Part shown: positions 25,881-34,153 of the stretch, one piece after another | Layout: every line of letters starts with the position of its first letter | How positions within the stretch are numbered: position 1 is the first letter of the stretch | Assembly (NCBI GenBank): GCA_015522685.1 | Contig: WALU01000005.1 | Location: 1-51,951 of the forward strand | Source of the DNA: Thermoproteota archaeon | Lineage (GTDB): Archaea > Korarchaeota > Korarchaeia > Korarchaeales > Korarchaeaceae | DNA: 51,951 bases | Direction of reading: 5' to 3' | Notes under the pieces: generated by a model | Database searches by the model: none | Told to the model about the DNA's origin: nothing | The model's input: only the letters and a program-made list of their open reading frames with translations | Translations under genes and position numbers: made by a program

Positions 25881-26632
25881 CTAGAAGTTTTATTATACAA
25901 GAGAGAATACCTAATAGCCTTCCTTTGGAAAAGCTACTTGAAGAGCTTGGATGGGAGATCTTGGAGAGGCTTGAAGGTTTAGATACACCAGATTTAGATC
26001 TAGATTTAATAAATGGCTGGGTTCAAGTAATGATATCCGGGCCCGATGAAGTTATAGCTGAGAATTTAATTATCAAGTCCTACGGAAGAATGCCGGAGTC
26101 GGATAAATTAGAGGTAGGTAATGCCTTCAAGGGATTCATAGCCGATCTGGGTAAGGTCGGATACGGGATTTACTTTAGAGTTTCCACTCCTGGAAAAGAT
26201 GCTCTTTATCCTCTATTTAAGATGAGATCTCAGCTAGCAATGGAAAGAAAAGCACCAGTTAGGAAAATAGTAAGGGCCTATGGTCTAATCAATGATCTAG
26301 CTTTGGAACTCGAATTAATCAAGAGGGATGAAAAAGGAATATATGTATCTCTCTCCTCCAAGCAGCTATCCACAATAGAAAGCTGGGTAAGGAGAGGCGT
26401 CGACGTCTTGTTCATCGTGGGAGCAACACCCAAGCAGGTAAAGAGAGCATTACTCAGAACAGGTCATAGAAGAGATGTTAGTATTATGAGGGCATCCTTT
26501 CTATCTCACGCGCTCATCTGTAAGAAAGGGACACAGGCGAGGGGACTTATACCTAGACTTGGACCCTATCTTCCCAGAGCAACTCTCTCAATTCTCTTAG
26601 CAACAAGGGTTAAGAAGCTTCTTTCTGAATAA
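25877..26632 (+). CDS. DUF2110-like archaeal protein
   Basis: A 251-residue protein of unknown function resembling the archaeal DUF2110 family, which is often found next to TFE. The N-terminal half is alpha/beta (LINGWVQVMISGPDEVIAEN), the middle carries a GNAFKGFIADLGKVGYGIYFRV segment (cut: FIADLGKVGYGIYFRV) like a small beta-barrel, and the C-terminal half is rich in basic residues (VRKIVRAYG, KQVKRALLRTGHRRD). No membrane segment and no enzyme motif are seen. Its TTG start overlaps the TFE stop (TTGA), so its level is tied to TFE. A role in transcription or RNA binding is an inference from this link. Confidence 0.75.
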   Translation: MTRSFIIQERIPNSLPLEKLLEELGWEILERLEGLDTPDLDLDLINGWVQVMISGPDEVIAENLIIKSYGRMPESDKLEVGNAFKGFIADLGKVGYGIYFRVSTPGKDALYPLFKMRSQLAMERKAPVRKIVRAYGLINDLALELELIKRDEKGIYVSLSSKQLSTIESWVRRGVDVLFIVGATPKQVKRALLRTGHRRDVSIMRASFLSHALICKKGTQARGLIPRLGPYLPRATLSILLATRVKKLLSE

Positions 26633-26640
26633 GAGGAAGC

Positions 26641-26648
26641 TTTAAAAA
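26641..26648 (+). promoter_or_regulatory. TATA-like box of the tRNA-Ser/tRNA-Val transcript
   Basis: TTTAAAAA lies about 30 bases before the 5' end of tRNA-Ser(GCT). The next tRNA follows after only 9 bases, so one promoter probably serves both. Confidence 0.5.
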
Positions 26649-26675
26649 TCCTCCTCACATCAAGTGAGATAGGGG

Positions 26676-26776
26676 GCCGGGGTGCCCTAGCCCGGTAGGG
26701 GGCTGGCCTGCTAAAGGCCTTCTGCAGAAAGCCAGTGGCTCATTGGGCCGCGAGGGTTCGAATCCCTCCCCCGGCG
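26676..26776 (+). tRNA. tRNA-Ser (anticodon GCT) with intron
   Basis: A serine tRNA with long variable arm: acceptor GCCGGGG with CCCCGGC, anticodon stem CTGGC/GCCAG, mature loop CTGCTAA (anticodon GCT, reads AGC/AGT), T arm GAGGG-TTCGAAT-CCCTC. A 16-base intron lies one base after the anticodon (26714-26729). CCA is encoded directly after the discriminator at 26777-26779, unlike the other six tRNA genes here. Outside the anticodon region it is almost identical to tRNA-Ser(GGA) at 51.0 kb. Confidence 0.95.
26714..26729 (+). other. 16-base bulge-helix-bulge tRNA intron
   Basis: The intron AAGGCCTTCTGCAGAA sits between tRNA positions 37 and 38. CTGC of the exon loop pairs with GCAG of the intron to make the 4-bp central helix, flanked by three-base bulges TAA and AAA, the geometry cut by archaeal splicing endonuclease. 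Cutting inside both bulges leaves the 7-base loop CTGCTAA. Confidence 0.88.
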
Positions 26777-26785
26777 CCATTCTCT

Positions 26786-26858
26786 GGGCCGGTGGTCTAG
26801 AGGCTATGACGCCGCCCTTACGAGGCGGAGACCGGGGGTTCGATTCCCCCCCGGCCCA
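26786..26858 (+). tRNA. tRNA-Val (anticodon TAC)
   Basis: A 73-base cloverleaf: acceptor GGGCCGG with CCGGCCC, anticodon stem CCGCC/GGCGG with loop CTTACGA (anticodon TAC, reads GTA), T arm with GGTTCGATT. It follows tRNA-Ser by 9 bases and is probably processed from the same transcript. No intron and no encoded CCA. Confidence 0.95.
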
Positions 26859-26949
26859 TTAGGGAGAGCGAAGTTGATAAAGGAAAGAGGAGTTCTATAA
26901 CAGGAAATTTATATTACTTCCCTGATCCTAAATCGATTGGTGATCTTCA

Positions 26950-27228
26950 ATGCCAACCTACGTAATGCTAATATTATACAAGCTGAAAGAGTTAAGCGAT
27001 GAAGAAGAAGAGAAAGCTCGAAGGCAATGGGAAGATATAATGGAGGATTGGCCGCCAGAAATCAGGTTGATTGGTGTGTATGATCACGCTTGGGGGACAG
27101 AGTATAACGGAGTAATACAAGTAGAGACTGAAAGTATGGATGCATTCACTAGGTTTTGGAAATGGTTTAGAGATAAGATAAGATGGTATGCTCCCGAGAC
27201 TAAAACAATAGTGGCTTTGAAGAGGTAG
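26950..27228 (+). CDS. Small alpha/beta-barrel-like hypothetical protein
   Basis: A 92-residue protein, not recognised by name. The pattern beta (TYVMLILYKL) - acidic helix (LSDEEEEKARRQWEDIMED) - beta (EIRLIGVYDHAWG) - beta (YNGVIQVET) - helix (MDAFTRFWKWFRDKIRWY) - beta (TKTIVALKR) is that of dimeric ferredoxin-like barrels such as EthD or DUF3303 proteins. No catalytic residues are clear. It has its own TATA-like AAATTTATATTA (26905-26916) and an SD GGTGA 6 bases before the ATG, so it is a real stand-alone gene. T-rich runs in the 27229-27361 gap may terminate it. Confidence 0.75.
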   Translation: MPTYVMLILYKLKELSDEEEEKARRQWEDIMEDWPPEIRLIGVYDHAWGTEYNGVIQVETESMDAFTRFWKWFRDKIRWYAPETKTIVALKR

Positions 27229-27361
27229 TTCCTCTGACATAGCTTTATTCTTTCTTATCTACCTATTATCTATTTATTCTATCATCTTATTTAAGGATAT
27301 ATTGCTTGTCTATTTTTAATGCAAATAGAATAAAAATAAATTGGATGCTATGATATACTGG

Positions 27362-28018
27362 TCATTTCACCCCCAGCCATAGCATTATCAAAACTATTAC
27401 CACGCCCATACCAACTAAAAATAACCCATATAAGAGTTTATTCTCACCAGAGAGAGATCCTAGGAAGGCACCCATTAGGAAAAGTATGGAGAGAGTTTCT
27501 CCTAGCGATATTATATAGGACTCTATCATGTTGAGTATTCCTCTAGCTGAAAGGTAGAAAGGCATTATTAGAGATATTATTGCTAGGAAGGGTACTAGCC
27601 CGCTAGCTATTGCGACCATGATGGCCGATAGGTTTTCAGCTTTTCCGATAAGGGTTTTATCTAGATCCATAAAGACTGCCACTTCCAATTCCTTTATTCT
27701 CGAGGTCCTCTCTGCCCTCTCAGTTAAGTATGTACCCACTGTTCCTGAAATTAAGACTGCAATAGCCCCTCCTAGAATCGTGTTGATTATTATGCTTGGG
27801 TTATCTAAACCTGATATAAAACTTCCCATCAGGACACCTAATATCATGAGCAGGCTATCGAAGGAGTTAGTTACTACATACCTCCTTGCGACTTCTTCCA
27901 TCTCGCTAATCTTCGAAACCACTCTTATACTTTCTATGATATCATTAATCTTTCCCATTAAATATGAAATTAGGGAAGGTAGTTTCCTTTTTTCTCCTTC
28001 CTCTGAATCTTCTTTCAT
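27362..28018 (-). CDS. VIT1/CCC1-like membrane protein
   Basis: A 218-residue integral membrane protein from the ATG at 28018. After a charged N-terminus it has ARRYVVTNSFDSLLMILGVL, a second hydrophobic segment GGAIAVLISGTVGTYLTERAE, a charged loop SRIKELEVAVFMDLDKTLIG, and three more hydrophobic segments. The TNSFDSL and TERAERxxxIKELE signatures match the archaeal branch of the vacuolar iron transporter (VIT/CCC1) family, which moves Fe or Mn in eukaryotes. Metal ligands of the cytoplasmic domain are not evident, so the substrate is open. The frame stays open upstream into the hexuloisomerase gene, but that part is antisense to real coding sequence. Confidence 0.72.
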   Translation of the reverse strand: MKEDSEEGEKRKLPSLISYLMGKINDIIESIRVVSKISEMEEVARRYVVTNSFDSLLMILGVLMGSFISGLDNPSIIINTILGGAIAVLISGTVGTYLTERAERTSRIKELEVAVFMDLDKTLIGKAENLSAIMVAIASGLVPFLAIISLIMPFYLSARGILNMIESYIISLGETLSILFLMGAFLGSLSGENKLLYGLFLVGMGVVIVLIMLWLGVK

Positions 28019-28058
28019 TAGAACTCTATGTCTGATCGATAAGCAATCAAATAAAACT

Positions 28059-28715
28059 ATGCGCGTTAGAGTTAATTTGTTAAATAAAGTGGGATCAGTA
28101 ATAAGGGGATGTTGCATCGCACCTATCAAGGAAAAGGTAGAGAAACTTTTGGGAGTTATAGGTGAGAATTTATCAGAAATAGATGAAGAATCAACGCATA
28201 AATTTATAAAATCTCTACTTAGAACCCTAGGTGAAGGAAAAATATTTGTAGTAGGGGCTGGTAGATCTGGTCTGGTCGCAAGAGCTTTTGCCATGAGATT
28301 AATGCATGTAGGCTTTCAAGTTTACGTTATAGGCGAGACGGTCACGCCTTCTGTTAATATGGGTGATTTGATAATTGTAGTAAGTGGATCTGGTGAGACA
28401 AAATTCCCTCTATCAGCTGCTCAGGTCGCTAAAGATACTGGAGCAAGCATTGTTGCGGTTACCAGCTACCCTGAATCCAGTCTCGGGAAGATTTCCGATC
28501 TCATAGTTAGGATAGGCGGTAGGGTATTGCCTAAGGATAATAGTAGAGACTATTTTACAAGGCAGATACTTGGTATACATGAGCCACTTACTCCCTTAGG
28601 AACGCTTTTTGAGCTTAGCGCCATGGTTTACTTTGATGCACTTATAGCGGAACTTGTAGAGCTCTTAGGGAAGAGTGAGGAGGATCTTGCAAGGAGACAT
28701 GCCTCCATCGGGTAA
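28059..28715 (+). CDS. hxlB: 6-phospho-3-hexuloisomerase (SIS domain)
   Basis: Interconverts fructose-6-phosphate and 3-hexulose-6-phosphate in the ribulose monophosphate pathway, the archaeal route to pentoses. The SIS fold shows IFVVGAGRSGLVARAFAMRL, VYVIGETVTPS, IVVSGSGET and EPLTPLGTLFELSA, with a C-terminal EEDLARRHA, all like Methanocaldococcus hexuloisomerase. The start is uncertain: ATG 28059 gives 218 residues, longer than the usual 180-190; TATA-like GTTAAATAAAG at 28078-28088 lies inside, so GTG 28089 or TTG 28149 may be the true start. Its end overlaps the CCA-adding enzyme by 17 bases. No 3-hexulose-6-phosphate synthase gene is in the window. Confidence 0.9.
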   Translation: MRVRVNLLNKVGSVIRGCCIAPIKEKVEKLLGVIGENLSEIDEESTHKFIKSLLRTLGEGKIFVVGAGRSGLVARAFAMRLMHVGFQVYVIGETVTPSVNMGDLIIVVSGSGETKFPLSAAQVAKDTGASIVAVTSYPESSLGKISDLIVRIGGRVLPKDNSRDYFTRQILGIHEPLTPLGTLFELSAMVYFDALIAELVELLGKSEEDLARRHASIG

Positions 28716-30108
28716 TTTGAATAGAGTATTAGAAGAGGCCCGTAAGTTAGTTAGCCTACCTGATGATGAGAGAGAGTCTTTGAAAAGAACTTTGGGAGCG
28801 TCTATAAGCAAGATAAGAGCAGTAGTAGATGGAATGGGATTAGATGCGGAGGTAACTCCAGTAGGATCTGCAGTTAGGGATACATGGCTACCAGGTAATT
28901 ATGAGCTGGATATCTTCGTCCTCTTTCCGAAGGAAGCTGGAGATAAGTATGCCTTAGGTGAATTAATAAAGGAGATAGCCAAAAGGACATTTAGAAACTT
29001 CAGGCAGAATTATGCAGAGCATCCCTATGTGATTGTGAAATATGAAGGCTTTGATATAGATCTAGTCCCAGCCTATAAGATCAGAAAGGGAGAAAGGGTA
29101 GTAAGCTCTGTGGATAGAACACCGTTCCATAGTTCATATGTTCTATCCAAACTTAAATCTCCAGAGGAAGTCCGCCTATTGAAAGCATTTCTCAAGTCTA
29201 TAAATGCGTATGGAGCCGAGGAGAGGATAGGAGGCTTCAGTGGATATCTATGTGAGCTTTTAGTTATATTTTATGGTAGCTTCCTTGATACGATAATCAA
29301 TGCATCTAAGTGGAGACCTCCTGTTTACATAGATCCTGAGATGCATCTATCTGAGGAATATGCCTTGTCGATATTTCAGGATCCCTTGATCGTAATAGAT
29401 CCAGTAGATCCGAGGAGAAATGTGGCTGCGGCTCTTACTCTCACTCAATTTAATAGATTTAGGGTAGCTGCAAGGGCTTTCCTCATAAATCCGAACTTAG
29501 AATTCTTCAAAAGGGGATTAAAGCATGAGAAAAAGAGAACGAAAGCTAGCGTCATCGAGAAGGAACTTAAGAGGAGAGGTAGCCACTTAATTGCTGTAGA
29601 GCTAAATGGTCTTAATGATTTGAGCAGAGAACTTCTGTGGTCTCAATCGAAAAAACTAGCCAAGATTTTTAAGGATGAATTATTTAGATATGGGTTTCAG
29701 CCTATTTGGGTAGCCGGATGGACCGATGGAAGTTCTATTATAGTAGTAGCTGGCGAAGTACCTCATCTCAAACTTTCTTCTCTAGAGAAGAAGATAGGTC
29801 CTCCTGTTGGAATAAAGGATGAGGAAAAATTCTTGAGGAAATATGTACTGGGAGAAGATACCTTCGGTGGTCCATTCATTGAGGATGATAGATGGTATGT
29901 TTATAGTAGGAGGGGATATACTGAGGTTAGCATGTTACTAAGCGATTTCTTAAGGGGCAATAAGATGCCATCGCTTCTTAGGGGAAGAGCTAATGTAAGG
30001 ATATTATCCGAGAAGGAGATAGAATCGTTGAGCCAATGGGCATTGAATGAGATATGGGAGGAGCTATTTAAAGAAGAATTTTTCGTTAAATATCTGGTGA
30101 AGAGATAG
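28699..30108 (+). CDS. cca: CCA-adding enzyme (archaeal class I tRNA nucleotidyltransferase)
   Basis: Adds or repairs the 3' CCA of tRNAs; needed here because six of the seven tRNA genes lack an encoded CCA. About 469 residues. The nucleotidyltransferase core is GSAVRDTWLPGNYELDIFVLF with the DxD-type acid pair, followed by the third acid in FDIDLVPAY; then the central domain (GGFSGYLCELLVIFYGSF) and C-terminal tail domain. ATG at 28699 was chosen, but TTG 28687 after GAGGAGG is possible. It overlaps the hexuloisomerase stop by 17 bases, and its last 45 bases overlap the convergent enolase gene. Confidence 0.95.
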   Translation: MPPSGNLNRVLEEARKLVSLPDDERESLKRTLGASISKIRAVVDGMGLDAEVTPVGSAVRDTWLPGNYELDIFVLFPKEAGDKYALGELIKEIAKRTFRNFRQNYAEHPYVIVKYEGFDIDLVPAYKIRKGERVVSSVDRTPFHSSYVLSKLKSPEEVRLLKAFLKSINAYGAEERIGGFSGYLCELLVIFYGSFLDTIINASKWRPPVYIDPEMHLSEEYALSIFQDPLIVIDPVDPRRNVAAALTLTQFNRFRVAARAFLINPNLEFFKRGLKHEKKRTKASVIEKELKRRGSHLIAVELNGLNDLSRELLWSQSKKLAKIFKDELFRYGFQPIWVAGWTDGSSIIVVAGEVPHLKLSSLEKKIGPPVGIKDEEKFLRKYVLGEDTFGGPFIEDDRWYVYSRRGYTEVSMLLSDFLRGNKMPSLLRGRANVRILSEKEIESLSQWALNEIWEELFKEEFFVKYLVKR

Positions 30109-31359
30109 AAATCGAGCAGAGGACCCTAATTCCTCTTCTATCTCAAGCAACCTATTATACTTGGCTACTCTCTCCCCTCTGGCTGGAGCTCCTGCTTTTA
30201 TTTGACCAGTATTCAGGCTCACCGATAAATCTGCTATGAAGGAATCGGTCGTTTCACCTGATCTATGACTTACCATAACTGAGTATCCATTTCTCTTAGC
30301 CAATTTAGCGGCCTCTATGGCCTCAGTGAGCGTTCCTATTTGATTTATTTTCAATAGAATCGCATTAGCTGCTTTCATCTCGATACCCTTCTTCAGCAAC
30401 TTGGGATTAGAGGCAAAGAAGTCATCTCCAACTATTTGTATCCTGCTGCCAAGTACTCTGGTGAACTCAGAAAGCGATTCCCAATCATTCTCCTGAAATG
30501 GGTCCTCAATGCTTACTATTGGGTACTTTGAGATCAGTTCTCCATAGAAGTCTATAAGCTCCTTCGGAGATATTTCCATTCCATCTATTGCATACTTATC
30601 CTCCTCACTTATGTAAAACTCATTAGCAGCGCAATCTATTGATAAGAAGGCCTCTCCTTCATATCCTGCCAATTCTATTGCCTTTAAAAGCAATTCTAGA
30701 GAATCTTCCGTCCTGCTAAGCGGGGGAGCAAATCCTCCTTCATCTCCCACATTAACAGAAGATTTTCCATATTTTGATATCAGGATATCTCTAAGATCCA
30801 TATATATCTGGACACCGGCCAAAAGAGCTTCTTTGAATGAGCTGAAGTTTGAAGGAACTACCAAGAATTCTTGTATACTAAGCTTATCTCCTGCATGCAT
30901 TCCACCATTTATTATATTCATAAATGGAATCGGGAGTAGATTTGAGTCAATTCCTCCTAGGTACTTATAGAGAGGGATATTTAGCTGATTAGATGATGCC
31001 TTTGCGACGGATATAGATGCGCCTAGGATGGCATTTGCACCCAATCTACTTTTATTTGGAGTTCCGTCTAACTTTAATAAGGTATTATCTATAAGGGATT
31101 GGTTCAGGGCCTCTTTACCAATGAGAGCCGGCCTTATTATAGTGTTGACATTTCTTATTGCCTTAAGTACCCCCTTTCCGTGGAGAAACTTTCCTCCATC
31201 TCTAAGTTCGACGGCTTCCTTCTCACTCTTCGAGATACCTGATGGAATGGAAAATGTACCTTTTCCTCCTCCTTCTAAGATAGTAGTTACTTCTACAGTC
31301 GGACTTCCACGAGAGTCAAGGATCTGCCTAGCCCTAATATCATTTATTCTGAAGGACAT
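30064..31359 (-). CDS. eno: Enolase (phosphopyruvate hydratase)
   Basis: Dehydrates 2-phosphoglycerate to phosphoenolpyruvate in glycolysis and gluconeogenesis. The 431-residue protein shows ARQILDSRGSPTVEV, GANAILGASISVAKA, PFMNIINGGMHAG, VGDEGGFAPPL, metal ligands in SIDCAANEF, IEDPFQENDW and VGDDFFASNP, catalytic Lys in LLKINQIGT, and the signature SHRSGETTDSFIADL. The end after LLEIEEELGSSARF is a tail that lies antisense to the last 45 bases of cca. TATA-like box at 31384-31393 is about 25-30 bases before the ATG, suggesting a leaderless mRNA. Confidence 0.96.
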   Translation of the reverse strand: MSFRINDIRARQILDSRGSPTVEVTTILEGGGKGTFSIPSGISKSEKEAVELRDGGKFLHGKGVLKAIRNVNTIIRPALIGKEALNQSLIDNTLLKLDGTPNKSRLGANAILGASISVAKASSNQLNIPLYKYLGGIDSNLLPIPFMNIINGGMHAGDKLSIQEFLVVPSNFSSFKEALLAGVQIYMDLRDILISKYGKSSVNVGDEGGFAPPLSRTEDSLELLLKAIELAGYEGEAFLSIDCAANEFYISEEDKYAIDGMEISPKELIDFYGELISKYPIVSIEDPFQENDWESLSEFTRVLGSRIQIVGDDFFASNPKLLKKGIEMKAANAILLKINQIGTLTEAIEAAKLAKRNGYSVMVSHRSGETTDSFIADLSVSLNTGQIKAGAPARGERVAKYNRLLEIEEELGSSARFLSLHQIFNEKFFFK

Positions 31360-31418
31360 AGTATCTTGTTGAAGTATCCTTTTCTTTAATAATGATCTTT
31401 TCCTAATGGGTGATAATC

Positions 31419-32465
31419 TTGCAGGAGCCTGAAGTAGGAATCGTGAAAGATATTCTTGAGAAGCTCACTAGAGTTCCTAGAGTGACAGGAATCGAGCATA
31501 AGGTGTCTCCGATCTTAAGAGGGATCATGGAGTCCTATAGTGATGCATTCAAGGTCGATGCATGGGGTAACTCTGAGTCGATAGTTAATCCTGGGGGAAA
31601 ACCTGTAGTGATGCTGGCTGCCCATATCGATCAAATAGGCATTATAGTAAGAGAGATAACCAAAGATGGCTTTGTTAAATTTCAAGCAGTTGGATGGGAC
31701 CCAAAGGTCTTATATGGAATGAGAGTTAAGCTTCTAGCAGAAAAGCCCGTGAGGGGAATAATTAGCGTTCTTCCCCCTCATATATTCCACACATATAAGG
31801 AGCTAGCTGAGAAGAAGTTTGAAGTCAGGGATTTAGCGATTGATATAGGGGTGGAGAGTAAGGAAGAGGCTGAAAAGCTCGGAGTAAAGCCTGGGATATA
31901 TGGCATACCTGATTATGAGCCTATATCCTTGAACGATAGTTACTTTACTTCGCCAGGTCTTGACGATGCTGCTGGAGTTACCACGGTACTATACGCTATG
32001 AGAAAAGTATGGGAATTGAGAAACAAAATAGAAGCTGAGGTTCACTTCATTGCTACTATACAGGAAGAGATAGGACTAAGAGGAGCTGAGATGACAGCAT
32101 ATAGAATAAAACCTGAGATGGCTGTAGCTGTAGATGTTACTTTTGCTAAGCAGCCTCTTATGCCTAGTGAATTCACATTGAAGACCGGTAAGGGACCAGC
32201 CATCAACAAGGGCCCAATATACCACTGGGAGGTTGTAGAACTCCTAGAAAGAGCTGCTAAAGAAGGAGATATTCCTTATCAGATAGAGCCAGACTTCAAA
32301 GGTTACGGAACAGATACTTGGGCAATTCAAGTTGCTAGAGGAGGAGTTAAAACCGGATTACTTGGCCTACCCTTAAGAAATATGCATAGTCCTGTCGAGG
32401 TTATAAATCTGAAAGACGTTGCATGGGGAGGAAGCCTACTTGCCAAGTTCATTGAGGTGCTCTAA
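31419..32465 (+). CDS. M42-family aminopeptidase (TET-like)
   Basis: Cytosolic metallo-aminopeptidase of the M42 family, which forms dodecameric tetrahedra that trim peptides. Co-catalytic metal ligands are AAHIDQIG (His, Asp), GLDDAAGVT (Asp), IQEEIGLRGA (catalytic Glu pair), AVDVT (Asp) and NMHSPVEVI (His). Length is 348 residues from TTG 31419, chosen because GGTGA is 5 bases ahead; GTG 31410 overlaps that site. The same family includes proteins once called endoglucanases. It is divergent from enolase and stands alone, with pheT converging on it. Confidence 0.93.
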   Translation: MQEPEVGIVKDILEKLTRVPRVTGIEHKVSPILRGIMESYSDAFKVDAWGNSESIVNPGGKPVVMLAAHIDQIGIIVREITKDGFVKFQAVGWDPKVLYGMRVKLLAEKPVRGIISVLPPHIFHTYKELAEKKFEVRDLAIDIGVESKEEAEKLGVKPGIYGIPDYEPISLNDSYFTSPGLDDAAGVTTVLYAMRKVWELRNKIEAEVHFIATIQEEIGLRGAEMTAYRIKPEMAVAVDVTFAKQPLMPSEFTLKTGKGPAINKGPIYHWEVVELLERAAKEGDIPYQIEPDFKGYGTDTWAIQVARGGVKTGLLGLPLRNMHSPVEVINLKDVAWGGSLLAKFIEVL

Positions 32466-32475
32466 CCTAATTAGT

Positions 32476-34140
32476 CTAGCACTCATTTTTCAATCTTGGG
32501 AGAGGCATTTCAAACATAGCTACAGGTACTGAGATTCCGAGCCTAATTAGGACATCTGGGTCTACCTCGCCTATGATGCCCTTCAAAGAACCGCTTATAG
32601 TTGCTAGAGCGCATCTTCCACTCAAGAAAGGTTCTTCTTCGTAAGGTCCTACATTCATCTGAACTCCGAGATTATTAAGTAATGCCTTTAAATGAGAGTA
32701 TATATCCTCAAAGCCAACTGAATAATCAGCGAAAGCTGCTGCAATTCTCCTTTCATCTCTTGCCCGAGTTTCGTAGCCCTTATCTACTATTATAACATCG
32801 CCTATCTCAAAGATCTTTTGAGGGTATTTAGCATGAGTATTGGCAGCTAGAAAATGAAGAAGCCCGGGTATCAGGCTATCCCTTAGAACGCTATAATTTT
32901 CAGAGATTGGATTAGCTATCTGAACTACTGGCCTTTCTTTACGCCCTACGAATGAGAAGATTGCTTGCTTGCTTGTCATTACGTAGTTCAGTATCTCTTG
33001 GTATCCCATCCCGATCATCAATGTTCGCATTATTGCAGAGACTTTCTCCCTAGGATGCTTCTTACCTATGGTCATTATGTTAGGGAGTTCATATCCTAAG
33101 TTGTTTAAGCCATAGGTAGTAGCTACCTCTTCAGCGATATCAACCGGATGAAGGAAATCCGCTCTATACCCTGGAATACTCACCTCTACCCTGCTATTGA
33201 TTATCTCTGCATTAAGCCTTGCCTTATTAAGTAGATGAGTTATATCATCATCTCTAAGTGAAATTCCAACCATCATCCCAATGAACTCCGATGATGTAGC
33301 CATTTTATATGGCTTAGGCTTTGGAGTCTCTATCTCCCTACCAGGGTATTTTACTTCTAATGTATTTATCTCCCCACCTCTTTCGGCAAGAGCGGCTGCT
33401 ATTATCTCTAGTGCATAGGATATAGCTTTTAGATCAGTTCCTGTGACATCTATGAATATATCTTTCCTTCCCGGTGTTAATCTAGTTAACTCTGAATTGA
33501 TTATTGGCGGAAGGCTGAGGACCTTATCTCGAGAGTCCAGTATGAGAGGAACTAGGTTGTCTGGATTCTCTATGATATGAGCGTATTCCCTCCCTTTATC
33601 CGTCTGTTTTAGGATCTCCTTAGCTGTCATTTCTATATACTCCCCAAGAGGTGTAAAGATTACTTCATTATCGGGTCTAGCATCGTATATTATAGGCGGA
33701 ACTATCTTGGAGAAATCATGGAGCCCTATAGCTACCCTTCTTCTCTTTCTTCCTAAAGTGTCGTGTATCTTCTCTTGAGCCTCTATTAAGCCGATTAGGG
33801 ATTCTTCAGTAGATAAGTCGGCTCCTTTAATCAGAGCCGCAACTACATAAGGCCTAACTTTCTTAACTCTCTCAGTAACTCTAACCTCGAAGGCTTTTCT
33901 CCGTAAGGGGTACCTGGGAAGACCCAGCTCTATCTCCATTAGCCCTTTTATCATTCTAATGATGCCTTCTATGGTGACTAGATCCATTCTATCAGAAGTA
34001 ACCTCAAACTCGATTTCCCTCTCGCCAAAAGATTCTAAATTCACTTTAGAATAATCTAGGATCGATATTAGTTCCTCTTGAGATAGATCTATACCAAGGA
34101 GCTTGCTAAATTCTTTCCTATTTGCACTTATTATGGGCAT
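32476..34140 (-). CDS. pheT: Phenylalanyl-tRNA synthetase beta subunit
   Basis: Beta chain of the alpha2-beta2 enzyme that charges tRNA-Phe. The 554-residue archaeal form contains B3/B4 editing-type (VVAALIKGADLS, ANRKEFSKLLG at the N-terminus), the B5 region (KMATSSEFIGMMVGISLRDD with VSIPGYRADFLHPVDIAEEV, read separately), and the catalytic-like core (YQEILNYVMTSKQ, QIANPISENYSVLRDSLIPG). The start is ATG 34140 because GGTGA lies 5 bases before it; ATG 34152 overlaps that site. It follows pheS with about 13 bases between, so the two subunits are made from one mRNA. Confidence 0.95.
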   Translation of the reverse strand: MPIISANRKEFSKLLGIDLSQEELISILDYSKVNLESFGEREIEFEVTSDRMDLVTIEGIIRMIKGLMEIELGLPRYPLRRKAFEVRVTERVKKVRPYVVAALIKGADLSTEESLIGLIEAQEKIHDTLGRKRRRVAIGLHDFSKIVPPIIYDARPDNEVIFTPLGEYIEMTAKEILKQTDKGREYAHIIENPDNLVPLILDSRDKVLSLPPIINSELTRLTPGRKDIFIDVTGTDLKAISYALEIIAAALAERGGEINTLEVKYPGREIETPKPKPYKMATSSEFIGMMVGISLRDDDITHLLNKARLNAEIINSRVEVSIPGYRADFLHPVDIAEEVATTYGLNNLGYELPNIMTIGKKHPREKVSAIMRTLMIGMGYQEILNYVMTSKQAIFSFVGRKERPVVQIANPISENYSVLRDSLIPGLLHFLAANTHAKYPQKIFEIGDVIIVDKGYETRARDERRIAAAFADYSVGFEDIYSHLKALLNNLGVQMNVGPYEEEPFLSGRCALATISGSLKGIIGEVDPDVLIRLGISVPVAMFEMPLPRLKNEC

Positions 34141-34153
34141 AGGTCTCACCATA

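Noticed and set aside
27618-28058. N-terminal extension of the hexuloisomerase frame
   Set aside because: This part is antisense to the VIT-like membrane protein and has no similarity to the SIS family.
28019-28294. N-terminal extension of the VIT-like frame
   Set aside because: It lies antisense to the hexuloisomerase gene and is not hydrophobic or family-like; ATG 28018 is the better start.
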